The notes beneath the pieces are model-generated. The model saw only the letters and a list, made by a program, of their open reading frames with translations. It did no database searches and had not been told where the DNA came from. A stretch of DNA of 64,000 nt, from NCBI GenBank assembly GCA_905235635.1, contig CAJOMC010000006.1, forward strand, positions 24,109 to 88,108. The letters are read 5' to 3'. The DNA is from an uncultured Bacilli bacterium (GTDB lineage Bacteria > Bacillota_I > Bacilli_A > Izemoplasmatales > UBA1188). Positions 10,057 to 20,400 of the stretch are shown here, piece after piece; the stretch's first letter is position 1; the number at the start of each line of letters is the position of its first letter. A program made the position numbers and the translations under genes.

Positions 10057-11121
10057 ATGAATACCCAAGATAAGAAGTATAACCTAGTAAAATTTGAAGA
10101 TGGTGATTTTAGCCTAGACATTAAAGTTGATTGCGAATATCAAACAGTTTGGCTTACACAAAATGATATGGCAGAATTATTTAATGTTAATAGGGCAGAA
10201 ATTTCATATCACGTAAAAAAGGTATTACAGGACAATGAATTCAATAATTCAACATGTACGCTAAATGCACAAGTTGGTCCAGTATGTAAATACGATTTAC
10301 TAACTGAGCCAGTGTGTAAGTCGTACTTACATACTGCATCCGATGGAAAAACATATAATGTTGATCACTATAACTTAGCGTTTATTTCTTTAATAAGTAA
10401 TCGTGTAAAATCTAATAAATTTGTAAAATTTAAAGAGTGGGCTTTAAATGTATTAAAGAATTTAAAACAGGAAAATGGCGAAATTCAGTCATTATTGGTG
10501 TTCAAGCATAATGATATATCACTAGATGTTGCCGTCTCGTCAAGCGAGGAAACTGTTTGGTTAACAACTGAACAAATGGCCTTATTATTTGATAGAGATA
10601 AGAGTGTTATATCAAAACACATTAGAAATATATTCATTGAAGGAGAACTAGAAGAAAAAAGCAATGTGCATTTTTTGCCAATTGCAAATTCTGATAAACC
10701 TGTCCAACACTTTAGTCTAGACGTAATAATATCCGTTGGTTATCGTGTTAAATCTAAAAACGGAATTATATTTAGAAAATGGGCTAATTCAGTTTTAAAA
10801 GAATATCTATTAAAAGGATATGTATTGAATGAAAATAGAACCTTAATTACAGATGAAAACTATGTTAATTTAATTAATAAAGTAGACTCAATTGATAATA
10901 GATTAAAAAAAGTAGAAGGGAGTGAGCTTTACTATAAAAAAGAAAAGCTAATTGTAAATGGTCAGATATTTGATGCCACCGCATATTTAGAAGGCATTGT
11001 TTCAATCGCGAATACTAAAATATTATTGGTCGATCCTTATGTAGATTCAAAAGCCTTAAATATAATGAAATACGTTAATGGTAAAGTAAACATAAGAATT
11101 ATCTCATCTAATAAATCATAA
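10057..11121 (+). CDS. RhuM-type protein (Virulence_RhuM family), C-terminally truncated
   Basis: The 354-residue product has two copies of the RhuM-type DNA-binding-like region: VWLTQNDMAELF near residue 28 and VWLTTEQMALLF near residue 167. A conserved VGYRVKSKNGIIFRKWAN stretch lies near 227-245. The C-terminus (about 295-354, ILLVDPYVDSKAL) starts the PLD-like domain seen in longer relatives. The stop at 11119-11121 cuts this domain short, and the frame continues with family-like codons for about 20 more residues to a second stop at 11179-11181, so the gene looks damaged. RhuM proteins are of uncertain function and common on accessory islands. A remnant of a second copy lies at 36115-36246. 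Confidence 0.75.
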   Translation: MNTQDKKYNLVKFEDGDFSLDIKVDCEYQTVWLTQNDMAELFNVNRAEISYHVKKVLQDNEFNNSTCTLNAQVGPVCKYDLLTEPVCKSYLHTASDGKTYNVDHYNLAFISLISNRVKSNKFVKFKEWALNVLKNLKQENGEIQSLLVFKHNDISLDVAVSSSEETVWLTTEQMALLFDRDKSVISKHIRNIFIEGELEEKSNVHFLPIANSDKPVQHFSLDVIISVGYRVKSKNGIIFRKWANSVLKEYLLKGYVLNENRTLITDENYVNLINKVDSIDNRLKKVEGSELYYKKEKLIVNGQIFDATAYLEGIVSIANTKILLVDPYVDSKALNIMKYVNGKVNIRIISSNKS

Positions 11122-11183
11122 TTATCTAATATAGATATAAACAATTTTATCAAACAATACAACACGAACATTAACCTAATATA

Positions 11184-11676
11184 AGATACATGCATCTGGT
11201 TATGTTACTAAACCAGTAAATGTTACTAAAATAAAAGAAGAACTAGAAGGATTACGCTATCCTATCGAACTTCCTGAAACTAAAGACTTACAAGTTAAAT
11301 GTTTTGGTAATTTTGAATTATTCAAAGATGGTGTACCTATTAAGTTTTCAAGAAGCAAAAGCAAAGAACTTTTTGCTTATCTTGTAGATAGAGAAGGTGT
11401 CGCTGTAAATATTAATGAATTAAATACAATTTTATGGGAAGAAGATAAAAAATCATATCTAGAAACTTAATTGTTGATATAAAAGCTACACTCAAAAATC
11501 TTGGTGTAGAAGATGTTTTCATCAAAAGAAGAAATGAATGTTTCATTGACCCTACTAAAATTGACTGTGATGCCTATGAATATAAAAAAGATAATCCTAC
11601 CGCAATAAGAATGTATCGTGGTGAATATATGTCACAATACTCATGGGCACTATTTAAGATTAATGATATTATTTAA
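11184..11676 (+). pseudogene. Remnant of a SARP/BTAD-type response regulator
   Basis: From 11192 one frame reads ASGYVTKPVN, the end of a receiver domain, then CFGNFELFKDG and a winged-helix region with RSKSKELFAYLVDREG, typical of SARP/BTAD-type response regulators. A stop at about 11468-11470 interrupts it. Homology resumes in another frame from about 11473 (DIKATLKNLGVEDVFIKRR) and ends in YRGEYMSQYSWA before the stop at 11674-11676. The N-terminal receiver domain is missing and the gene begins directly after the RhuM fragment. It has no start codon or ribosome binding site and is therefore non-functional. Confidence 0.8.
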
Positions 11677-11696
11677 AGAATAAAATACTAATATTT

Positions 11697-11730
11697 ATAC
11701 CTCTTAAGACTTATATAAGAGGTATTTTTA
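11697..11730 (+). terminator. Intrinsic terminator after the regulator remnant
   Basis: TACCTCTTA (11698-11706) pairs with TAAGAGGTA (11716-11724) and is followed by a T-rich tail. It isolates the following lipoprotein operon from the disrupted region. Confidence 0.8.
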
Positions 11731-11810
11731 AATTTATATGTTGATAATCAATATAACTTCACTTTTTTATATTATTTTTTTTGATAAAAACACATATAAA
11801 TATCAATTTA

Positions 11811-11824
11811 TGTAAGCGTTTGTA
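11811..11824 (+). promoter_or_regulatory. Catabolite-type (cre / LacI-family) operator candidate
   Basis: TGTAAGCGTTTGTA fits the cre-like pattern TGWNANCGNTNNCA at all positions except the next-to-last base. It lies about 36 bases upstream of the candidate -35 box and 144 bases upstream of the start codon, a suitable place for a CcpA or LacI-type regulator of the glycan locus. Binding is inferred, not shown. Confidence 0.5.
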
Positions 11825-11859
11825 ATAAATATTATAATTATTATAGGTATTAATAGTTT

Positions 11860-11888
11860 TTGACAATAAAATAATAGTTTTTTACATT
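11860..11888 (+). promoter_or_regulatory. Sigma-A type promoter for the 11968 operon
   Basis: TTGACA (11860-11865) is a perfect -35 box, and TACATT (11883-11888) follows after a 17-base spacer as a weaker -10 box. The leader to the ATG at 11968 would be about 70 bases. The 291-base gap 11677-11967 otherwise holds only the terminator, the operator candidate and AT-rich sequence. Confidence 0.6.
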
Positions 11889-11967
11889 GTTAATGAAATT
11901 AATAAAAACTATCATATAGTTGATGAGAAATAATTTTATTTCATAAAAAAATTTAGGAGAATAAAAA

Positions 11968-14900
11968 ATGAGCAAAAAACGTACTAGTTTACTTTTTATT
12001 ATGCCTCTTATTGTACTATCACTTATGGTAGTACTCGCTGGCTGCGGTAGAACAACTACTGTTACACCTACCGCTGAAAAGCCTACAACTACTGTTACTG
12101 AACCTGTAGAAGTAGTTGTTAGTGGTCATGAAACTGCAGTTAAAGTGAAACAAGGGGCTGAGGTTAGTGATAGCGATTTAATCGCTGGTGTTACTGCTAC
12201 TCGTGGAAGCGAAACCCTCACTGTATACGTTCAGGATAAATCAGCTTTAAATACTGCTAACCTAGGAACTGTCGAAATTACACTCGGACTTAAAGATAGT
12301 AGTGGCGCTGTCATAAGCGGCGAAACTTATAAACGTAGCGTTACTGTTGAAGAAAATTTCTATACTGATATTACTATTGGTGGAAATTCAACTTTAACAT
12401 TCTTAACTGATGCTGAAATAGATGATAATGCTTTATTAGCTGGTTTAACAGTTAATGAAGGCTTTACTTTATATGTTAAGGAAAGCGATGCACTCGATTC
12501 ATCTACAGCTGGTGATTACTATGTTACTATCGGTGTAAAGAAAGACGGTAGAGTTGTTAAATCTTCACAACAAACAGAAGTTACAGTTCAAAGAAAGGTT
12601 TCAATTGTAGAACCTGAACCTGAACTCCATATCACATTCTATTTTAATGATACAGAAGTTATTCCAGATGCATACATTGAATTAAATGAAGCAAATGAAA
12701 ATACAATTAAAGCAGCAATTCTTGCTGGTTTAATTGCTAAAGATGATGACTTCAATGAATATCTAGTAAAGATTGTTAATATGGAAGCATTAAACACTGG
12801 TGCTAACGGAAAATATGAAGTTACTCTTGGTGCTTATGATGGAACTGAATTATTAAAAGATAAGGATGGCAATGATTTTGTTGTAACTAGAAATGTTGTT
12901 GTTCAAGCATTCGAAAAACTTACGACTCCAAGTAATTTCTTTATCGCTGGATATGCTGATCAAAAGGGTAGAATCAGATTTGATAATGTACCTGAAGGTG
13001 CAGAATCATTCGTTGTTAAGTTTGTTGCACGTGGTGAAGAAGCAAGTGCTCAAGCTGTATGCGAAACTACAGTTGATCATGCTTATGTTGAAATGGGATT
13101 CTTACCACTTCAAACAGGCGATTATACAATGTATGTTAAAGCACAAGGAACTGGATACTTAGATTCAGAATTCAGTGCTGGATACGATATTACCTATACA
13201 TTATTTGCTGAATTCACTCCTGAAGTAATTGCTGAATGGGCTAATAAAGATCACGGCATCCCATCACTAGTTAATGGTGTTGCTAAGATTGAAACTCCAG
13301 TTGACGGATGGGGTAAGGCAATGAGTGATGAAATTCAAGTTAATTTTAATAAAACTTTAATTCTTGCACTTGATATCAATAAAGTTGATAATGCATTCTT
13401 CGCTACACTATTAATTGATGGTAGTGAAATCTCTATTATTGGCGATACTAGAAGTGGTGATCCAATTATGAGAGAAATTAAAGCTAATGGTTATACTGGA
13501 ACTCAAACTGTTAATATTGTTGTTGGTCCTACAGGTGGAGGTCCTGCTATCTACTTAAATGGTGTTAGAGTATTCTCAATTGAAAAATATGTTGCACCAC
13601 AACAAGACGTTAAATTAAATAATCCAAGTGAATTTGGTATTGGTATTGATGGTTCATCAATTAAGTGGAAAGGCGATAGCTTATGTGAAAGTTATAGCGT
13701 TAAGATAACTAAACGTGGAGAAACAGAAGTTCTAAAAGAAGCAACAACCGACCAATTATCATTCCAAGTTGCAACTCTAGAAGCTGGTGATTATACAATC
13801 ACTGTTAAATGCTTAGGAAATGCACCTTTAACATCAGATTCAGAAGCTGTAAGTTATGATTTCAGTGTTAAAGAATATGCAAACTTCAATGCAGAACAAA
13901 TTGGACAATTTACTGGTAACGGCTGGGAAGCTGATTCAACTGTTCAATATGATTTAGAAACTGGCTACGCAGTAATTAACTTTGACGGACATCGTTCATA
14001 TGGTGCAGTAGGTAATGAAGGCGTCACAGTAGATTTATCTAAGAGACCAGTAGTTATATTTGAAGATCTTAATATCACTGGTGGATGGCTTGCTAGAGCA
14101 TTCTTTGGAACATCTGTAATCTATGCAATGCAAAATGATACATTTGGTGATGCTCATTATGATTATCTAATCAGAAAGATTTGGCTAAATGTTGATGGCA
14201 ACTTAGTTCCTGGCGCAACAGGAGATAAGGATAACCCTCAAGGCGTAGCTCAATATAGATTCCTCCTCGGTTTCGTTGGTGGAAATGATTCAAGAGTAAC
14301 TGTTAAGGGAATGAGATTTGTATATCTACAAGAATATACAGAAGCAGCTCCAGAACAGCTAGATAAACCAAAAGATTTTGCTCCAACAACAAGCGGTAGC
14401 GAAATTGGATGGTCATCAAGTGCTTTATCTCATGAATATGTAGTATATGCATTTGGAACTGAAAACGAAATTCAATCTGGTACAGTAAAGGGTGCTTCAC
14501 TAGAAGTTTCATCTCTCCCTCAAGGAAGATATACATTAAAAGTTAAAGGGTTAGGAGATAATGTTGAATCTCTTGATTCAGAATATGCAACATATGATTT
14601 CGCAGTTAAAGATTTAGCATTCTATTCTGCAGCTGACGTTGCTAATACTGATCTATTTGCTGTAAGCGATGGTAATGTATCAGCAGAATTAAATGGAAAT
14701 AGAGTCACTATTTCTAACAATTCTGATTGGGGTGTTTGGTCACCACTAGTTGGAACTACTATAGATTTATCTATGCGTCCAGTTGTAGTTGTTAAAGGAA
14801 TTACTCTAGAACATGAATGCTGGCTTGCAAGAGCGTATGCCGCAGGCAAGACAATCGTAATGCAAAATGATACTAATGGTACTTGGAATAACGTTACTAT

Positions 14901-16500
14901 TATTAGAAGAACATGGGTTAACGTTGATGGAAACAAGATTGATGCTAACACAGGTAGTGCTAATGATCCTCAAGGTATAACTGAATATAGATTTGGTATC
15001 GGTGTAAATGGCAGTGGTATCGTATCTTACGAATCAATTAGAATTGTTGTCGTTACTGCATATACAGATTGTGGTAATAATCATGATTTAAAAGAAGTTG
15101 CAGAAGTTCCTGCAACTTGTATGACAGAAGGCCACAACCAATATTGGGTTTGTGATAACTGCGGTAAAGTATTTAAAGCAGACAAAACTACAGAAACTAC
15201 TCCTGAAGCAGAAGTTACTGAAGCAAATCCTAATAATCATGGTTCAAGCTTAGAACACGTTAATGGTACTGCAGCACACGGTGTTGCTGGACATAAAGAA
15301 TATTGGCATTGTACAGCTTGCAATAAGTACTTTGAAGATGAAGCAGCAACTAAGTTAATTGCTGATATCGAAGCTTGGAAAGCTGAAAATGGCGCTGGAT
15401 ATGTTAGTGATTCACACTCATGTGAACACACTAATACCATTCCTTCAACTTGCCTTGCAACAGGTACTAAAGAATACTGGCAATGTACTGAATGTCATAA
15501 ATATTTCTCTGATGCTGAATACACTCAAGAAATAGCTGATCTTGATGCTTGGAAAGCAGCTGATGGCTTACTTCCAATAGGTGACCACGCATTAGTAGAA
15601 ATGCCTGCTAAGGCACCTACATGTGAAGAAACTGGGAACAACCAATACTGGACTTGTTCAGTATGTGGAAAAGTCTTTAAAGCTAATAGAACTGATGAAA
15701 CAACAGTAGAAGCAGAACAATTACCAATTAGTGGTCATTCTTATGGAAATCCAGTTTATGAATGGGTATTTGAAGAAGGCGTATGGAAATGCCAAGCTTC
15801 ACGTACATGTAGTGTAAATAGTGAACACGTTGAATTAGAAAAAGTTGCATCTAGTTCTTCTGCAACACTAGAAGCAACAGAATCAACAAAAGGTGAAGTC
15901 ATTTATACTGCAGAATTTACAAATGAAGCATTTGAAACTCAAACAAAAGTGGTTGAAACAACTATGTTAGCTAAACCAGCTAATATGGTTATAAGAGGTG
16001 GTTATGAATCTGGACGTATCATGTTTGATGCTGTTGAAAATGCAGCAGCATACGCAGGAATCTTTGTAGCGCTTGGTGAAGCACCTACAGCTACACGTCT
16101 AGCTTATACAGAATCTTATACAAATGAATTATCACTTAAATCAGTATTTCTCCCTACAGGAAACTATACATTCTATGTAATTGCTGTATCAAATGATACT
16201 CAATATGTTGCATCTTGCAGTGAAGGACTTGATCTTACAATAACTGTAGTTAAATCATGGACTGCACAAGAATTTGTAGACAGCTTTGAAAATGTTGAAC
16301 ATTGTCAAGCAGTAATGGATGGCGAATTTGCAAAAGTTACTCCAATAAATGATAGTTGGGGATATGGTAGATTAAGCCAAGAATTAACAATTGACTTTGC
16401 TAAGAACCCAATTATTAACTTTGATATAGTTTCTCTAACTAATAATTATTGTTCATTCGCGTTTGATGGAACACAAGCGCTCCGATCAATCAAATCCTGA
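11968..16500 (+). CDS. Giant modular surface lipoprotein, N-terminal part (frameshifted)
   Basis: The reading frame codes 1510 residues starting with a lipoprotein signal peptide (LAGC, Cys26). Three beta-rich domains follow (about 45-315). Then come alternating fibronectin-III-like domains and roughly 130-residue beta-sandwich modules (units about 320-540, 548-790 and 794-1033), a zone of four CxxC repeats (about 1034-1260), and a further FN3 plus sandwich unit (from about 1335). The frame stops abruptly at TGA 16498-16500 inside that sandwich, and homology continues in the +1 frame to 17425. No catalytic motif is visible; glycan or cell-wall binding is inferred. Alanine codons are almost all GCT/GCA. 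AGGAG precedes the ATG. Confidence 0.8.
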   Translation: MSKKRTSLLFIMPLIVLSLMVVLAGCGRTTTVTPTAEKPTTTVTEPVEVVVSGHETAVKVKQGAEVSDSDLIAGVTATRGSETLTVYVQDKSALNTANLGTVEITLGLKDSSGAVISGETYKRSVTVEENFYTDITIGGNSTLTFLTDAEIDDNALLAGLTVNEGFTLYVKESDALDSSTAGDYYVTIGVKKDGRVVKSSQQTEVTVQRKVSIVEPEPELHITFYFNDTEVIPDAYIELNEANENTIKAAILAGLIAKDDDFNEYLVKIVNMEALNTGANGKYEVTLGAYDGTELLKDKDGNDFVVTRNVVVQAFEKLTTPSNFFIAGYADQKGRIRFDNVPEGAESFVVKFVARGEEASAQAVCETTVDHAYVEMGFLPLQTGDYTMYVKAQGTGYLDSEFSAGYDITYTLFAEFTPEVIAEWANKDHGIPSLVNGVAKIETPVDGWGKAMSDEIQVNFNKTLILALDINKVDNAFFATLLIDGSEISIIGDTRSGDPIMREIKANGYTGTQTVNIVVGPTGGGPAIYLNGVRVFSIEKYVAPQQDVKLNNPSEFGIGIDGSSIKWKGDSLCESYSVKITKRGETEVLKEATTDQLSFQVATLEAGDYTITVKCLGNAPLTSDSEAVSYDFSVKEYANFNAEQIGQFTGNGWEADSTVQYDLETGYAVINFDGHRSYGAVGNEGVTVDLSKRPVVIFEDLNITGGWLARAFFGTSVIYAMQNDTFGDAHYDYLIRKIWLNVDGNLVPGATGDKDNPQGVAQYRFLLGFVGGNDSRVTVKGMRFVYLQEYTEAAPEQLDKPKDFAPTTSGSEIGWSSSALSHEYVVYAFGTENEIQSGTVKGASLEVSSLPQGRYTLKVKGLGDNVESLDSEYATYDFAVKDLAFYSAADVANTDLFAVSDGNVSAELNGNRVTISNNSDWGVWSPLVGTTIDLSMRPVVVVKGITLEHECWLARAYAAGKTIVMQNDTNGTWNNVTIIRRTWVNVDGNKIDANTGSANDPQGITEYRFGIGVNGSGIVSYESIRIVVVTAYTDCGNNHDLKEVAEVPATCMTEGHNQYWVCDNCGKVFKADKTTETTPEAEVTEANPNNHGSSLEHVNGTAAHGVAGHKEYWHCTACNKYFEDEAATKLIADIEAWKAENGAGYVSDSHSCEHTNTIPSTCLATGTKEYWQCTECHKYFSDAEYTQEIADLDAWKAADGLLPIGDHALVEMPAKAPTCEETGNNQYWTCSVCGKVFKANRTDETTVEAEQLPISGHSYGNPVYEWVFEEGVWKCQASRTCSVNSEHVELEKVASSSSATLEATESTKGEVIYTAEFTNEAFETQTKVVETTMLAKPANMVIRGGYESGRIMFDAVENAAAYAGIFVALGEAPTATRLAYTESYTNELSLKSVFLPTGNYTFYVIAVSNDTQYVASCSEGLDLTITVVKSWTAQEFVDSFENVEHCQAVMDGEFAKVTPINDSWGYGRLSQELTIDFAKNPIINFDIVSLTNNYCSFAFDGTQALRSIKS

Positions 16501-17425
16501 TGTCTTCCCAACAAGTATGTTTAGAGGAAATGTTCAAGGAAACTCATATTCTGGTGTAAATGTTATGAGAGTTGGATTTGGTGCGACCGGTGCTAGTGGA
16601 TGTTCAGTTTACCTAAGAAATGCAGCTGTATACTACTTAAGTGAATATGTTGAACCATCTGAAGAAAAGAATCCTGTTCAAACAGCAACAGATATGGCTT
16701 TAACTTCAGACAAGATGAATATTACTTGGACTACTGATGCTATAAGCTTTGAATATACAGTATATGTTAAAGATACAGAAACAGTAGTTGAAAGTGGTAC
16801 TAAGAACGGAACTAAATATAGTCCTGCACATTTAGCTGCCGGTGAATATACTATTAAAGTTAAATGCTTAGGTGATGGCGAAACCACACTTGATGCTACT
16901 GAATATGGAACATTTAATTTCAAAGTTACAGATTACTATTCTTATACTGCAGCTGATATTGCTACTTGGGCAAAAGTTGATGGCGATACAGTAGGTGCAT
17001 CTTTATCACAAGATGGCACTAAAGCTGTTATTACAGCACAAGGTTGGGGTATTGTTGCTCCACAAGCACCTAATACATTAAATAGTGAATCATCTAAGTT
17101 TACCGGAAGTGCTTGCCCAATATTAGTAATTAAGGGAATTAATGTTCAATCTGGTCGTTGGTGCTTAAGAGCATATGTTAGAGGTAGTGTAAATGGTTAC
17201 TCAACAACTATGGCTGTAATGCACAATGATGATGAAAAATCTTGTGAATTATTAGTTCACCCAGCATGGCAAAACGTTGATGGAAATAAGATAGATTCAT
17301 TCAGTGGTGATAAGACTAACCCTGGTGGATATATTCGTGATTACATGATTGGATTTGGCGCAACAAGTGATGGTACTGTTGAAGTTGAATCAATCCGTAT
17401 TATTGGTATTTCCGCAATAAAATAG
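16463..17425 (+). CDS. C-terminal part of the giant lipoprotein, displaced by a frameshift
   Basis: From about 16478 this frame continues the sandwich module broken at 16500 (SDQSNPDVFPTSMFRGN onward). It then adds one more FN3-like domain (about 16660-16930) and a final sandwich module (about 16936-17420) with the shared words WQNVDGNKID and IRIIGIS. The ATG at 16463 has no ribosome binding site and lies inside the upstream frame, so this is not an independent gene. Skipping one base between about 16475 and 16482 restores one continuous 1818-residue protein. The cause is either a sequencing or assembly error, or a true mutation that removes the last two units from the product. Confidence 0.8.
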   Translation: MMEHKRSDQSNPDVFPTSMFRGNVQGNSYSGVNVMRVGFGATGASGCSVYLRNAAVYYLSEYVEPSEEKNPVQTATDMALTSDKMNITWTTDAISFEYTVYVKDTETVVESGTKNGTKYSPAHLAAGEYTIKVKCLGDGETTLDATEYGTFNFKVTDYYSYTAADIATWAKVDGDTVGASLSQDGTKAVITAQGWGIVAPQAPNTLNSESSKFTGSACPILVIKGINVQSGRWCLRAYVRGSVNGYSTTMAVMHNDDEKSCELLVHPAWQNVDGNKIDSFSGDKTNPGGYIRDYMIGFGATSDGTVEVESIRIIGISAIK

Positions 17426-17459
17426 ATATTAGAGGTGGGTTTCATCTCACCTCTAATAT
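17426..17459 (+). terminator. Perfect 12-bp hairpin between the lipoprotein and the next gene
   Basis: ATATTAGAGGTG (17426-17437) pairs perfectly with CACCTCTAATAT (17448-17459) around a ten-base loop. The tail is only weakly T-rich (TTTAAT), so readthrough into the gene at 17477 is likely. The structure may set lower expression of the downstream genes relative to the abundant lipoprotein. Confidence 0.6.
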
Positions 17460-17476
17460 TTAATGAGAGGTATACA

Positions 17477-20400
17477 ATGACTATGTTTAAAAAAATAACT
17501 ACATGCTTATTAGCTATAATAGAATCAGTCTTTGTTTTTGTTGTTATCTCGAACACAAATAAGGTAAATGCAGCAATCAATATGTCAATACCAAGAATGG
17601 ATAGCCTTCCAGGCGTAGCTACTGATTATGAGTATAAAGACTGGAAAGAAACAACTATAAACTATATTAACTATATACTTGATGAGTCATCTATATTTAA
17701 TGGGATGGATGCAAAAGGAAACTCACTCGCAGAAAAGCCTATTAAGATAGTTCAATCTAATGCTGCTAAAAATATAGACGCTTTCTTTAATGAAAGCGGC
17801 AATAAGTTTTGGGGTATTAAATCATATCTAGGACTATCAGGTGGTGGAGTTGAAGGAATTAACTGTATAGCCGCAATATTATCAGGTGCTCAGGTTGGGC
17901 TTGATATGACTAACTATTCAGTTAACGGTCAAGAACCACATAATTATGTTCGTGATATGGTTGCCTTCTATCAAGCAGAAAACGGACAAAATGTCGTATT
18001 AAATAATGCATCTGCATCAACAGGCGGATCTTTTTGGTATGAACTACTTCCAGGATGTTTATTTGTAAACTTATATGAATATTATCCAGAAGAAACATAT
18101 CTAAAAGAAATCATCGCAGAAATGTCTAAAAAATGGATGAAATGTGTTGATGATTTAGGTGGAGCTAACTGCGACTTTAGTAGTGGATATGGTTATAGTA
18201 TTGCAAAAGGTGTTCAAACATATGGTAACTGGAGAGAACCAGATGCTGCTGCAGGCCTAGCTTATATCCTTTATGGTGGATATAAAGCAACCGAAAATGA
18301 TCCAGTATATGGTGAATATAGTAGTCAATTTTTAACAAGAGCTATGTGGTGTATGGACTTCCTAGATAGACTTGAGTATTCACCATTTTATGAAGTTCTA
18401 ACATTCCTCGCCCCTCCAATAGCATCTAAACTTAATGCCTTCCATAATAAAAATTATGATATCGCAAAATATATTAATTGGACTTTAGATGGTTCAAGTG
18501 CTGTCCGTGGTGGATGGGGTATGATAAATGAATCATGGGGTGGGAAACACACCTATGGTTTAATGGGTAGTTTAACTGATGGCGGCGGATATGCGTTCGC
18601 TATGAATACATTTGATGCAGCTTGGGGTTTCATTCCTACTGTTAAATACGATACTCGTTTCGCTAATTCTATTGGTAAATGGATATTAAACGTATCAAAC
18701 TCATCACGTTATTACTATGGAAAATATAGTAGCGATGATGGTGAATATATCACTAACACCTACGGTGAAAAAAGTTATACTCACTGGAGCGGATACTATC
18801 AATCTTCTAACTATTTCGCACCAACTGATCCTGAGGCATCATTTATAGCCTATGAGGGCTTACGTAAATACCAAAAAGGATTCAACTGGAATGCGGATGG
18901 TAATAGTAAATCTAATTTCACTAACTATAATCACTCACCTTACGCAAGTTGTGATAGTTTTACCTATGCTTGGGGTGGAAACACTGATTATGGTATGTAT
19001 GGCTCAAGCCATGTCGGTATGTTTGGCGCAATAATAGACAAAACAAACGTATCACAAATATTAAAGATCGATTTAAATGCGCTAGATTATTTTGGAGAAG
19101 AAACATATCCAACATATATGTTCTATAATCCTTATAATCAAGCCAAAGAAATAGAATACAAAAAAGAAAAAGCATCAAATAGATTATATGATGCGATTAA
19201 TAAAAAATGGTTAACTACTACTGGTAGTGGAGAAACTGTAAAATTCTATGCACCAGCAGGTGTATCAACAATAGTTGTTGAACTACCAGCTGATGGTGAT
19301 ATTGAAACAAGTGGTGGTGTTTATTATTTAGATGGTAAATATGTAACATCATCAAGAAGTAGCCTTAATATGACTGTTGAACACTACGATGATAACTCTT
19401 GGAGTGAGATTAGTAGTGGTGCTGTTATAAGAAACAAACTTAGAATCTATCTAGATGCTCAAGTTGATTCATCAACTACATTAAAAGAAATTAATGTAAC
19501 AATTAACGGGAAAGAAGTTTATAAGACTACGTCTATCCCAACATCTTATATTGAAATAGATGTTGAAAATAATGATTTAATTAGAAGTGGTAATGGTTCA
19601 ATTATCGCTAATATGAAATTAAATAATGGTGCTATTGAAAAACGTTCTATAGGAATTACGGTCGCTAAATCAAGGCTTGAGACCGCAGTTTCGTTTGATA
19701 GTCATGATAAACAAACAGAATCATTTACTAAAACAATAGATGTATGGAATAATGGTCCAAATGCAGTGCTTTTACCGTTTGATTGTTCTGTTGAAACGGT
19801 AGATAGTGGTACAAAGATCACCGCATCAAGCGTTTTATCTTATGGTTCATCATTCACTGAATACTTTAGAATTGACTTATCAAGGAATCCAATTCTTGAG
19901 TTAGATATTAAAGAAACAACTGCAAGTTGGGCTTTAAAAGTATTCATAGAAGATGGCGATGCAACTGGTTACTATATGATAAGAGATATTGATACAACAG
20001 GTAAACAAAGTGTTAATATCATTGAACAAATCTTAATAGAAGATCGTTCATTTGATTTAACTGGAATACATAATCTAGCTGTATGGATTCTTCCTGCGGG
20101 TAAGCCTGGATGTAGTGTTACTGTGAGTGATATCTATATTTATTACTTATATGATTCGCCAATAGTAAATGAACCAAATCAATATGAATGGGGCTTTAAC
20201 TTTAACCCTGGATACATTAATATTTGGGATAGTTTTGAAGATAACCTCCCTGATGCAGGCGCAAACTTAGAATATACAAGTAATGCGACCGAAAAGTTGT
20301 CTATTCAAAACGGGAAGGTGAGTGCTTATATCACAAGTCCATACGTATATGCGGATATTGCCAAAAACCCAGTAATAAGTGTTATGCCATATTCAGTTAG

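Noticed and set aside
14622-14951. Minus-strand open frame of 109 codons
   Set aside because: Shadow of the repetitive sandwich module on the other strand, without a ribosome binding site.
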